The position numbers and the translations under genes are program-made. Below the pieces are notes generated by a model, which was given only the letters and a program-made list of their open reading frames with translations, was not told the origin of the DNA and did no database searches. Shown one piece after another: positions 8,404 through 16,791 of a DNA stretch of 64,000 bases. The stretch spans positions 1 through 64,000 of the forward strand of contig NZ_AUMH01000006.1 of assembly GCF_000430585.1 (NCBI RefSeq), written 5' to 3'. Origin of the DNA: Alicyclobacillus herbarius DSM 13609. Lineage in GTDB: Bacteria; Bacillota; Bacilli; Alicyclobacillales; Alicyclobacillaceae. The number at the start of each line of letters is the position of its first letter. The stretch's first letter is position 1.

Positions 8404-9348
8404 TTACGACGTCTTGCGGAGTTCTTGATAGTCGTGATATCCTTTTTGCAAACGTTTGACGAATTCTTGGTTCCGTGGTCCCCGCGCCTTGAAGCGACGA
8501 ATCACATTTTCCCACGTGTCAGGCTGGTCCAACAGCCACTCCCGTTTCTCGACATCGAACTTACAAGGGAAGGGAATGTCCAGGACATACCGATTCGTTT
8601 CGTCGTCATAATGCGCAGGAACCGCTATACCAATCGATTCGAAGAAAGGAACCACTTTCGAAAGCCACGTCTGCCGCAGCTCGTCATTGGTCTTACCCTT
8701 GAGACGATAGTCAAGCTGCCGCGTACGGGACTTCACCTCATCGGCCACGCCGAAAAACTCGAGTCCCATGATGAACATCCTGAGCAGCGCGCGCTCCAGT
8801 TGTTTCTTTTGCACCTCGTTTTTGACGGCCTCGCGCAGAATCGATTCTCCGTTGCGCAAGTGAAACAATTCTTCCTTATCGACTTTTACGAGGGCACGCC
8901 GCCACGGTCCATACGAAGTGTTCTGGCCAATGTCGGACAACAATGTATATCCGGCGCGGTCATACAGTGCGTTGAACAGGCCGATTTCCACAAAGTTGTC
9001 CAGGTCAAAGTCGAAGGCATACGGGTTCTTCCACTTCTCCGGCGGGCGCTCATATAACAGCGTTTCCAGGTCCATACCAAGTTCGCGTAATAGAATGTAG
9101 GCAATGTGGGCGTGACCCAGTTCATCCTGCATAATGGCCAAGATGGTGATTTTGCGATTCAGTGTAGGCGCTTGCTTATACGCCGTCAGCAACGCCGGAA
9201 CACTCATCAACTCCGTGTCCCCTGTAATCGTAAGCGTTTGCACCAACGCCTGTCGGTACTCCTCTGTCATGTCCTCCGGAGTTTCGACAATAAAACCCCG
9301 CTGAATCTTTTCTGCCAAAGGGTCCACAGCAAGGGTGCTCGTTGCCAC
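8404..9348 (-). CDS. paaA: PaaA-like diiron oxygenase catalytic subunit
   Basis: Probable catalytic subunit of an aryl-CoA ring epoxidase (phenylacetyl-CoA 1,2-epoxidase type). Two ExxH diiron motifs are visible, DELGHAHIAY (about residue 85) and KEELFHLRNGE (about 167). The protein is 314 residues, the usual PaaA size. The start GTG at 9348 has GAGGTGA 5 nt upstream; the first possible start, 9357, overlaps this ribosome site. It is the first gene of the operon, just below a strong sigma-A-type promoter. No PaaE-type reductase gene is in the window, so electrons must come from elsewhere. Since the linked ligase resembles benzoate-CoA ligase, the substrate may not be phenylacetyl-CoA. Confidence 0.86.
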   Translation of the reverse strand: MATSTLAVDPLAEKIQRGFIVETPEDMTEEYRQALVQTLTITGDTELMSVPALLTAYKQAPTLNRKITILAIMQDELGHAHIAYILLRELGMDLETLLYERPPEKWKNPYAFDFDLDNFVEIGLFNALYDRAGYTLLSDIGQNTSYGPWRRALVKVDKEELFHLRNGESILREAVKNEVQKKQLERALLRMFIMGLEFFGVADEVKSRTRQLDYRLKGKTNDELRQTWLSKVVPFFESIGIAVPAHYDDETNRYVLDIPFPCKFDVEKREWLLDQPDTWENVIRRFKARGPRNQEFVKRLQKGYHDYQELRKTS

Positions 9349-9427
9349 GAATCTCACCTCACTTGTATGGTGTCTCGATGTCCCGCCTTATCGTATTACG
9401 TTTTTTATTCTGTTTTATTTTATCTGT

Positions 9428-9457
9428 AATATATAACCCCGCACCCCCGATTGTCAA
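9428..9457 (-). promoter_or_regulatory. Sigma-A-type promoter of the paa operon
   Basis: On the minus strand TTGACA (9452-9457), an 18-bp spacer and TATATT (9428-9433) stand about 80 bp before paaA. The A/T-rich stretch immediately downstream contains a short palindrome, CGTATTACG (9392-9400), that could be a PaaX operator; that last point is inference. Confidence 0.65.
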
Positions 9458-9498
9458 TACTCTGTCTCGTCAAATATTCTGTGTAGTCGAAAAGGCCA

Positions 9499-10410
9499 TT
9501 AAGGCTCCAGTGCCGGGGTCTTTGATTTCGTTCTGCGTCGCCCTCCGCCAGGCCACTCGCTCACGCAGATTCCCAGCAAAATCAGAACCACGCCAAGCCA
9601 GCGCAGCCAGCTAACCGGCTCACCGAGAACAAGGTGGGCAGACAGAACGGCTACAGGCAGTTCCACGGAAGCCAGCACTCCGGCCATACGGCCACCAATC
9701 CGAGGAATCGACAACAGCATGCACAACATAGGCAGGACTTGGCCGAATAAGGCCACCAGGCCGCCCCAAAGCCAGAGCCCGCGCGGAATCGATCCGTCCC
9801 AGAGAAAGCTGGGTGGAAAAAACGGCAGGATGACCAAACCGGAAAAGGTCACCGTCACAGCGGATCGGGTCACTGGAGGTGTGGCTTCATCAACATAGCC
9901 CGACAGGTAAAGGGTCAGGGCGTAGAACAACCCACCCAAGAGACCTAATCCGACGGCCCACATTGGAAATCGCGGCAGCCGCTCACCGAGGATGCCGACC
10001 GCCAAGATGGTGCCCAGAACAATCATCAGCAGGCCGAGCCACTTTTGTGTGGCCGGTAAACGGTGTGTGACAAGAATGTCGATGACCATGACCATCCAGG
10101 CAAATTGAAAGAGCATGATAATGCCGAGAGACGCCGGGAGACGTGTAAGGGACAAATAGTAACACAAGCTCGTACCCGCCCCACTGGCGCCGAGTACCGC
10201 CAAAAGCAGCCATTGACGCAGCGGCAGACGCAGGCGATGTGCCTGCCAAACGCCCAGTGCCCAGAGGAGGACGACGGCAAACCCGTATTGCGCGTCCGTC
10301 ACTTGCTGGGCCGTAAACCCGTGCGCGTACGACAACTTCATCAGGGGAGAGATGACGCCAAAACAGCTGCCCGCAACCAGCATGAGAACGACAAACACAG
10401 TCTGTTGCAC
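9499..10410 (-). CDS. EamA/DMT-family transporter
   Basis: Drug/metabolite transporter with about ten hydrophobic helices in two EamA repeats, in the membrane. The first repeat covers roughly residues 5-135 and the second 145-295; the C-terminus is basic (GGGRRRTKSK). The substrate cannot be told from sequence. The start is uncertain: I take a GTG at 10410 (adjacent TTG at 10413), 12 nt after an AGGGGG, placing it just before the first helix; the frame remains open up to a GTG at 10491. It lies between the purine operon terminator and the paa promoter and reads in the same direction. It may be a later insertion, as yerA adjoins purD in B. subtilis. Confidence 0.8.
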   Translation of the reverse strand: MQQTVFVVLMLVAGSCFGVISPLMKLSYAHGFTAQQVTDAQYGFAVVLLWALGVWQAHRLRLPLRQWLLLAVLGASGAGTSLCYYLSLTRLPASLGIIMLFQFAWMVMVIDILVTHRLPATQKWLGLLMIVLGTILAVGILGERLPRFPMWAVGLGLLGGLFYALTLYLSGYVDEATPPVTRSAVTVTFSGLVILPFFPPSFLWDGSIPRGLWLWGGLVALFGQVLPMLCMLLSIPRIGGRMAGVLASVELPVAVLSAHLVLGEPVSWLRWLGVVLILLGICVSEWPGGGRRRTKSKTPALEP

Positions 10411-10508
10411 CAATTTTTTCTGGCCCCCTGTCTGGATACGTTTCTTATTGAGAGATTCCCATGTTCTTCCGACTTTCGTGCCGTTGCCCACGCGGTCCTA
10501 TGGCATGC

Positions 10509-10532
10509 AAAAAGACCGGGCAAAACCCGGTC
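10509..10532 (-). terminator. Rho-independent terminator of the purine operon
   Basis: On the minus strand a perfect 7-bp stem GACCGGG/CCCGGTC with a 5-nt loop (10514-10532) is followed by TTTTT (10513-10509). It stands 70 bp past the purD stop. Confidence 0.85.
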
Positions 10533-10601
10533 CCGTAGTATACTGCCCTTTTCCCCTAGGTGCAAACCCTGGCGCAAATTCTCTAGAGGTTCTCCGTTCA
10601 C

Positions 10602-11966
10602 TTACAGTCCGCGAGCAATGTCCCGGCGCAAGTACTTGCCGGCAAACTGCACCCCGTCGGCGCCCGCGTAGGCGGCGTCGCGCGCCTCTGCCAGCGTCTT
10701 GCCGACGCCGGTCACGGTCAACACCCGGCCCCCGGCGGTTTTCAGGGTGTCCCCGTCTTGCCGGGTTCCGGCGTGGAAAATGGTGTAGGAAACTCCTGCC
10801 GATGCCCCGACTAAGCCGGCCAAAGTAGTCTCCGCGTTCGCCGAAGCGTCCAGAACCCCCGCGCGAGGGCGGCCTGCCGCCCCCGGCAACTCAATCACAT
10901 CCCCCTTGCGGGGAGAGTCCGGATATCCTGCGGCGGCCAGCACCACGCACACCGCGGCTTGCTCCGAGTGCCAAGCGATGTTGGTGTCCGCCAGCCGGCC
11001 TTCGCTGACCGCCCAGGCAATCTCCAGCAGGTCGGAGGCCAGCAACGGCAGAACCACCTCCGCCTCCGGATCGCCAAAGCGGACGTTGAACTCGACCACC
11101 TGCGGGCCCTCGGCCGTCAGCATCAGGCCGACGTAAAGCACCCCACGATACTGAATGCCCTGCTTAGCTAGGCCATCCAACGTGGGGCGCACGATACGCC
11201 GCTCCACCTCTTCCGCCAGAGCCCTGCTGTCTGCGTCCGGCAGCGGCGCGTAGGCGCCCATACCGCCTGTGTTCGGGCCCGTGTCCCCTTCGCCAATCCG
11301 CTTGTGATCCCGCGCGGGGATCATCGGCACGACGGCGCTCTCGTCAATGAAAAACATCAGTGACGCCTCGCGTCCCGCAAGGAACGATTCGACCACGACA
11401 CGCCGCCCGGCCGCGCCGAAGCGGCCGCCTTCCATCATCTCGTCCACCGCGCGGCAGGCTTCCGCTACCGTCTTTGCAACGGTAACCCCCTTGCCGGCCG
11501 CTAAACCGTCCGCCTTGACGACAATCGGCGCGCCCTGCTCGCGGATGTAGGCCTTGGCCGCCTTTGCATCGGTAAACGTCCGGTGCGCCGCCGTGGGCAC
11601 CCCTGCTTTCTGCATCAGTGACTTGGCGAACGCCTTCGAGGTCTCCAGCTGGGCCGCTGCCTCTGTCGGCCCAAAGGCGCGGATGCCCGCTTGCGTCAAG
11701 GCGTCCACCAACCCGACGGACAGCGGTTGCTCCGGCCCCACCACGACCAGCTCAATGGCGTGCGTGCGGCAAAACGAGACCAATCCGTCCACATCATCCG
11801 CTGCCAGCGGCACACATTCCGCAACCTGCGCCAGCCCTGGGTTGCCGGGTGCCGCAAACAGCTCTGGGCGATGTGGGCTTTGCGCCAGTTTCCAGGCCAG
11901 GACGTGCTCGCGGGCGCCCGAGCCCACGACTAAGACCCGGGGCTTGTTGGGAATCTCGAAAGCCAT
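10602..11966 (-). CDS. purD: Phosphoribosylamine-glycine ligase (GARS)
   Basis: Second step of de novo purine synthesis: ATP-dependent joining of glycine to phosphoribosylamine. The N-terminal motif VLVVGSGAREH (about residues 10-20), the ATP-grasp segment VVKADGLAAGKGV (about 140) and the metal/ATP motif FNVRFGDPEAE (about 285) are all present; 454 residues is slightly longer than usual (about 420). The start ATG at 11966 has AGGAGA 7 nt upstream and follows purH by 13 bp; the frame stays open upstream but overlaps purH. It is the last gene of the pur operon, followed by a terminator. Confidence 0.95.
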   Translation of the reverse strand: MAFEIPNKPRVLVVGSGAREHVLAWKLAQSPHRPELFAAPGNPGLAQVAECVPLAADDVDGLVSFCRTHAIELVVVGPEQPLSVGLVDALTQAGIRAFGPTEAAAQLETSKAFAKSLMQKAGVPTAAHRTFTDAKAAKAYIREQGAPIVVKADGLAAGKGVTVAKTVAEACRAVDEMMEGGRFGAAGRRVVVESFLAGREASLMFFIDESAVVPMIPARDHKRIGEGDTGPNTGGMGAYAPLPDADSRALAEEVERRIVRPTLDGLAKQGIQYRGVLYVGLMLTAEGPQVVEFNVRFGDPEAEVVLPLLASDLLEIAWAVSEGRLADTNIAWHSEQAAVCVVLAAAGYPDSPRKGDVIELPGAAGRPRAGVLDASANAETTLAGLVGASAGVSYTIFHAGTRQDGDTLKTAGGRVLTVTGVGKTLAEARDAAYAGADGVQFAGKYLRRDIARGL

Positions 11967-11979
11967 CGTGACTCTCCTC

Positions 11980-13638
11980 TCAGTGCAAGAAGTGGCGCCG
12001 GCCGGTGAACACCATGGCAATGCCGTGCTCATCCGCCGCCTCAATGCTTTCTTTGTCTTTAATCGATCCGCCCGGCTGCACGATGGCGGTGACGCCGGCT
12101 GCGGCGGCGGTGTCGACCGTGTCGCGCATCGGGAAGAACGCGTCCGACGCCAGGACGCTCCCCTTCGCGCGCGATCCCGCCTGTTCAATGGCAATCTTGG
12201 CGGCACCGACGCGGTTCATCTGCCCCGCGCCGATGCCCAGGGTCATTTCCGAATTGGCCAGGACAATTGCGTTCGACTTCACGAAGCGGACAATCCGCCA
12301 GCCAAAGCGGAGGGCCTCCCACTCGGCCTCGGTCGGCTGCCGGCGCGTGACCACCTGCCACTCGTCCGCACCGATGTCCCCGACGTTGACCTCCTGCACC
12401 AACAGTCCGCCCGACACCCGCCGCAGCAGATGGTCTCCGGGCCGCCATAACGGCTGCTCCATGTCCACTTCCAACAGGCGCAGATTCTTCTTGCGCGCCA
12501 GCCGTTCGAGCGCCTGGGCAGTAAACCCTGGGGCCAAGATGATCTCCAGGAACATCCCTGCCAGCCGTTCAGCCAGTTCCGCTTCCACCGTCCGGTTGAG
12601 AGCGATGATACCGCCAAAGATGGATACAGAATCCGCCTCAAAGGCGCGCGCAAACGCCTCGTCCAAAGTCGCGCCCAAGCCGACGCCGCACGGGTTCATG
12701 TGCTTGACCGCGACCGCCGCTGGACGCTCCAAATCGTCCAGGGCGCGCAGAATCTGCAGTGCCGCGTCCGCATCCTGGATGTTGTTGTAGGACAGCTCTT
12801 TCCCCTGCAGTTGGCGGGCGCCGGCAATCGTCGCCGGGCTGGCGTCCGCATCCGCGTAAAAGTGCGCCTGCTGATGCGGGTTCTCGCCGTAACGCAGGGC
12901 CTGCTTGTGGACAAACGAGACCTGGTAAAGAGGCGGCCATGTGACCGAAGCCTCGGCCTGAGCCGGTGTGTCGGCCTTCGCCGCTGTCTCGGCCTGAGCG
13001 CCACCGGCCTGAGCTTTTCCCGCTTCCGTAGCGGCCCGCGTGGCGGCCGCCTCTAGGTAGGCCGCGATGGCCGCGTCGTAGGCCGAAGTCTCGGCGAACA
13101 CCTTGGCCGCGAGGCGGGTCCGTTCAGCAGCCGTCAACTCGCGCCCACTCGCGAGCGCATCGCCCAACCAGGCGTAGTCGGCCGGATCGACCACCGGCAG
13201 ACAGCCACGATGGTTCTTGGCTGCTGCCCGCAGCAGAGACGGCCCACCGATGTCAATCATCTCAATTGCTTCGGCAAACGTGACGCCCGGGCGGGCGATG
13301 GTCTCGCGGAACGGGTACAGGTTGACCACCACCACGTCAATGCGGTCGATGCCGTGTTCGGCAATCGTCGCCATGTGACTTTCATCCTCCCGACGCGCCA
13401 GTACCCCGGCGTGGATGCGCGGGTGTAGGGTCTTCACCCGTCCCTCAAGCATCTCCGGAAACCCGGTATAATCGGACACCTCGGTGACCGCAATGCCGGC
13501 CTCCCGCAGGTGCCGGGCGGTTCCCCCGGTGGACAGGATGCCGTAGCCGGCCGCGACCAAACGGCGGCAGAAGTCGGCCACGCCTTCCTTCTTAAAAACG
13601 CTGACCAGTGCCCACTTGTTCACCCAACTCCGGCGCAT
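11980..13638 (-). CDS. purH: Bifunctional AICAR transformylase/IMP cyclohydrolase
   Basis: Last two steps to IMP. The N-terminal IMP cyclohydrolase domain begins WALVSVFKKEG and contains STGGTARHL; the AICAR transformylase domain has RYGENPHQQAHFY, VKHMNPCGVG and, near the C-terminus, IVQPGGSIKDKE. The protein is about 552 residues, longer than the usual 510-530, because an Ala/Thr/Glu/Gln-rich low-complexity stretch (about 12948-13057) sits just before RYGENPHQ. The start is the ATG at 13638 with AGGGG 5 nt upstream; another in-frame ATG at 13659 is possible. It lies 62 bp after purN. Confidence 0.94.
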   Translation of the reverse strand: MRRSWVNKWALVSVFKKEGVADFCRRLVAAGYGILSTGGTARHLREAGIAVTEVSDYTGFPEMLEGRVKTLHPRIHAGVLARREDESHMATIAEHGIDRIDVVVVNLYPFRETIARPGVTFAEAIEMIDIGGPSLLRAAAKNHRGCLPVVDPADYAWLGDALASGRELTAAERTRLAAKVFAETSAYDAAIAAYLEAAATRAATEAGKAQAGGAQAETAAKADTPAQAEASVTWPPLYQVSFVHKQALRYGENPHQQAHFYADADASPATIAGARQLQGKELSYNNIQDADAALQILRALDDLERPAAVAVKHMNPCGVGLGATLDEAFARAFEADSVSIFGGIIALNRTVEAELAERLAGMFLEIILAPGFTAQALERLARKKNLRLLEVDMEQPLWRPGDHLLRRVSGGLLVQEVNVGDIGADEWQVVTRRQPTEAEWEALRFGWRIVRFVKSNAIVLANSEMTLGIGAGQMNRVGAAKIAIEQAGSRAKGSVLASDAFFPMRDTVDTAAAAGVTAIVQPGGSIKDKESIEAADEHGIAMVFTGRRHFLH

Positions 13639-13700
13639 AAAGCCCCTGCCTTTCGGCATGGGGAGGACTGCGCCTTCTCTCCTTTCGTGGTACAAATTAT

Positions 13701-14294
13701 CTATTCTTCGCGAAGCCATCCAGCGACCGCCAAACTCACCGCCAACGGATACAATTTGTGCTCCACCTTGTGAATGCGCGCGAGTAAGTCCTCTTCTGTG
13801 ATGCCGTCTGGGATGGCGACGCGCGCCTGGAGCAGAATCGGTCCGGTGTCGATGCCGTCGTCCACCAGGTGCACGGTGACGCCCGTCTCTTTCGCCCCCG
13901 CGGCCAGCGCGTCCTGCACCGCGTGGCGACCCGGAAAGTGCGGCAACAGGGACGGATGGATGTTGAGGATGCGGTTGGGATAGGCCGTCAGCAGCACGTC
14001 CCCGACCAGGCGCATATAACCAGCCAAGGCAATCCACTGCACGCCGTGCTCGTGCAAAAACCGCAAGACGTCCCGTTCAAACGCCGGCTTGTCCGGATAC
14101 GTACGGGGACTTTTGGCAAACACCGGCACCCCGGCCTTTTCGGCGCGCGTGGCGGCCAACGCCCCGGGTTTATCCGAAACGACCGCCACCACCCGTGCCG
14201 GCCAGTCCGGGTTGCGCCTGGGCTCATCCAACAACGCCTGCAGGTTACTGCCGTGCCCGGAAGCGAAAACGGCCAGACGCACCGGCTCCATCAC
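13701..14294 (-). CDS. purN: Phosphoribosylglycinamide formyltransferase
   Basis: Transfers a formyl group from 10-formyl-THF to GAR. The conserved N-terminus FASGHGSNLQALL (about residues 10-22), the catalytic segment NIHPSLLPHFPGRHA (about 110-124) and GVTVHLVDDGIDTGPI (about 137) match PurN; 197 residues is typical. Start codon is the GTG at 14294, which overlaps the purM stop, or the adjacent ATG at 14291. Operon position between purM and purH is the usual Bacillus order. Confidence 0.95.
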   Translation of the reverse strand: MMEPVRLAVFASGHGSNLQALLDEPRRNPDWPARVVAVVSDKPGALAATRAEKAGVPVFAKSPRTYPDKPAFERDVLRFLHEHGVQWIALAGYMRLVGDVLLTAYPNRILNIHPSLLPHFPGRHAVQDALAAGAKETGVTVHLVDDGIDTGPILLQARVAIPDGITEEDLLARIHKVEHKLYPLAVSLAVAGWLREE

Positions 14295-15361
14295 GCCCCC
14301 GCCTCCACCAGCCGCGCGTCTCCCGTGCCCGGCACGATTCGGCCAATTCGATACGCGCGCTCACCTTGCGTCGTCAACCAGGCAAGCGTCTCTTCCGTCC
14401 GCTCTGCCGGCACCACCAGCGTAAAGCCGATGCCCAGATTCCAGACGCGCGCCGCTTCGATTACGTCCATGCCACTCTGCTGGAGCAACCACGAAAAAAC
14501 GGGCGGCTTGGGCCAGGCGCCGAGGGTAATCTCCGCCGTCAGGCCGTCCGGCAGGGAGCGCGGCACGTTTTCCACCAGGCCTCCGCCGGTGATGTGCGCC
14601 ATCGCCCGGATGTCCAGACCCGCCGCCAATGCCGTCAACACCGGCCGCACATAGATGCGCGTGGGTCTAAGGAGCTCATCCGCCCACGTCCAGGCACGCC
14701 CCGCATGGGTCGATCCGCCTGGCGCTGCAAACGGCGTCTCGTCCGTCAGCTTGACCCCGGCCTCGGCAATCAGCTTGCGCACCAGCGAGTAGCCGTTGGA
14801 ATGCAGGCCATCGCTGCCGAGCCCGATGAGCACGTCCCCAACCTGAGCGCGGCGGCCGTCGATTAGGTCCGGCTGATTCGCTACACCGACCGCAAAGCCA
14901 GCCAGGTCGTACTCCCCGTCCTCGTACATCCCGGGCATCTCCGCCGTCTCGCCGCCAATCAGCGCACACCCGGCCTCGGCACAGCCCGCAGCGACCCCGG
15001 CCACGACCGTCTCGGCGACGCTCACGTCCAGTTTGCCGGTCGCCAAGTAGTCGAGGAAGAACAGCGGCTCCGCCCCGGAGGTGAGGATATCGTTGACACA
15101 CATCGCCACGCAGTCGATACCCACCGTATCGTGACGCCCACTGGCAAAAGCCAGCTTCAGCTTCGTGCCGACTCCGTCCGCGCCCGAGAGCAGGACCGGC
15201 TGGGGGAATCGGGCCGTATCCAGACGAAAACCGCCGGAAAAACCGCCGATGGCGGCCATCACCTCCGGCCGGCGAGTGGCCTGGGCAAGGCGCGCGTAAC
15301 GGCGGGCCGCCTCATTCCCCGCCGCGATGTCCACCCCCGCCTCGCGGTACCAATCGCTCAT
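14291..15361 (-). CDS. purM: Phosphoribosylformylglycinamidine cyclo-ligase (AIRS)
   Basis: Closes the imidazole ring of AIR using ATP. Visible motifs are SGADGVGTKLKLA (about residues 59-71), VNDILTSGAEPLFFLDY (about 88) and GGETAEMPGMY (about 136); 356 residues is a normal length. The ATG at 15361 overlaps the purF TGA as ATGA, pointing to translational coupling, and its stop overlaps the purN start. Confidence 0.95.
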   Translation of the reverse strand: MSDWYREAGVDIAAGNEAARRYARLAQATRRPEVMAAIGGFSGGFRLDTARFPQPVLLSGADGVGTKLKLAFASGRHDTVGIDCVAMCVNDILTSGAEPLFFLDYLATGKLDVSVAETVVAGVAAGCAEAGCALIGGETAEMPGMYEDGEYDLAGFAVGVANQPDLIDGRRAQVGDVLIGLGSDGLHSNGYSLVRKLIAEAGVKLTDETPFAAPGGSTHAGRAWTWADELLRPTRIYVRPVLTALAAGLDIRAMAHITGGGLVENVPRSLPDGLTAEITLGAWPKPPVFSWLLQQSGMDVIEAARVWNLGIGFTLVVPAERTEETLAWLTTQGERAYRIGRIVPGTGDARLVEAGA

Positions 15362-16791
15362 CTGACTTCAACCCCCTGCCGACTGACGTCATACTGCTCT
15401 TTGCTGACGGCGTACACCTCGGTTGGGTAGCGCCCGGTGAAACAGGCGTTGCAGAACGGGTACGGCCCGTCTTTGGCCACACCGAACGCCTCCATCAACT
15501 CCTCGACGGTCAAAAACTCGAGCGAATCCGCTTCAATCAAACGGCAAATCTCTTCTGGGGAGTAATCCGCTGCAATCAGCTGCCCTTTGGACGAGGTATC
15601 GATGCCGTAGTGGCAAGCGTGTTTGTACGGCGGACTGGAGATGCGCAGGTGCACCTCGGTGGCCCCCGCCTCACGCAGCAGCTGCACCAGGCGACGGCTG
15701 GTGGTGCCGCGGACAATCGAGTCGTCGATGAGCACCACGCGCCGGCCTTCCACGACTGAGCGGACCGCGTTCAGTTTCAGCCGCACCCCCAGGTCGCGCA
15801 GCTCTTGGGACGGCTGGATGAAGGTGCGCGCCACGTACTTGTTCTTCACCAGCCCCATCTCCAACGGAATGCCGCTGGCCTCGGCAAAGCCGGTCGCGGC
15901 CGAGACGCTGGAGTCAGGGACCCCGATGACGATGTCCCCGACCGCCGGGTGTCGCGCGGCCAGGATGCGGCCTAACTTCTTCCGTACCGCGTGCACGTTC
16001 CAACCGTCGATGTCGCTGTCCGGGCGGGCAAAGTAGATGTGCTCAAAGGTGCACATGGCCCGCCGCGTCGGCTGGGCCGGCGGAATGGCCGTAAGCCCCT
16101 CCGCATCGATGACCAGCGCCTCCCCGGGCTGCACATCGCGGATGAACTCAGCGCCAATCGTCTCAAACGCGCACGACTCGGACGCCACCACGTAGGCCTC
16201 CCCCAAGCGGCCCAGCGCCAAAGGGCGAAGCCCGAACGGATCGCGCAGGGCGATGAGCCGATCATCGGTCAAAAACACAAACGCGTAGCCGCCCTTGACC
16301 ATGCTGACACTGGTGCGTACCGCCTCGATGAAATCGGTCTGTACGGAACGGACAATCAGGTGCGCCACCACCTCGGTGTCGCTGGTGGACTGAAACAGGC
16401 TCCCCTGACGCTCGAGCAGCACGCGCAGGGCGGGCGCGTTGACTAGATTCCCGTTGTGCGCCAGGGCCAGGCTGCCGCGGTGCGTGCGGAAGGTGAGAGG
16501 CTGGGCGTTTTCCACCGTGTTGTGGCCGGCGGTCGAATAGCGCACATGACCAATCGCCGCGTGGCCCTTGAGGCGCTCTAGGTCCTCCCGGGAAAACACG
16601 TCGGAGACCAGGCCCAGTCCCCGGTGGTTGTACATTCGCTCCCCGTCCACGCTGGCGATGCCCGCCGCCTCCTGTCCGCGATGCTGGAGGGCAATCAGAG
16701 CGATGTGCGTGATTTGCGCCGCGCTCGGGTGCCCGAAGATGCCGAAGACACCGCACTCTTCCTGGGGGTGATCCGTCCGTTCCAGCCTCAT
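15358..16791 (-). CDS. purF: Amidophosphoribosyltransferase
   Basis: First committed step of purine synthesis, using glutamine and PRPP. The class II glutaminase nucleophile is in the N-terminal ECGVFGIFG after an 11-residue propeptide. The PRPP loop [16 protein letters not shown] lies near residue 355. C-terminal cysteines (FCNACFTG) are consistent with the Bacillus-type enzyme that carries an iron-sulfur cluster; cluster binding is inferred. It is 477 residues long. Start and stop overlap purL and purM by 4 bp each. Confidence 0.95.
   Translation of the reverse strand: MRLERTDHPQEECGVFGIFGHPSAAQITHIALIALQHRGQEAAGIASVDGERMYNHRGLGLVSDVFSREDLERLKGHAAIGHVRYSTAGHNTVENAQPLTFRTHRGSLALAHNGNLVNAPALRVLLERQGSLFQSTSDTEVVAHLIVRSVQTDFIEAVRTSVSMVKGGYAFVFLTDDRLIALRDPFGLRPLALGRLGEAYVVASESCAFETIGAEFIRDVQPGEALVIDAEGLTAIPPAQPTRRAMCTFEHIYFARPDSDIDGWNVHAVRKKLGRILAARHPAVGDIVIGVPDSSVSAATGFAEASGIPLEMGLVKNKYVARTFIQPSQELRDLGVRLKLNAVRSVVEGRRVVLIDDSIVRGTTSRRLVQLLREAGATEVHLRISSPPYKHACHYGIDTSSKGQLIAADYSPEEICRLIEADSLEFLTVEELMEAFGVAKDGPYPFCNACFTGRYPTEVYAVSKEQYDVSRQGVEVR

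Noticed and set aside
13659-14037. N-terminal extension of PurH
   Set aside because: It lies entirely within purN in another frame.
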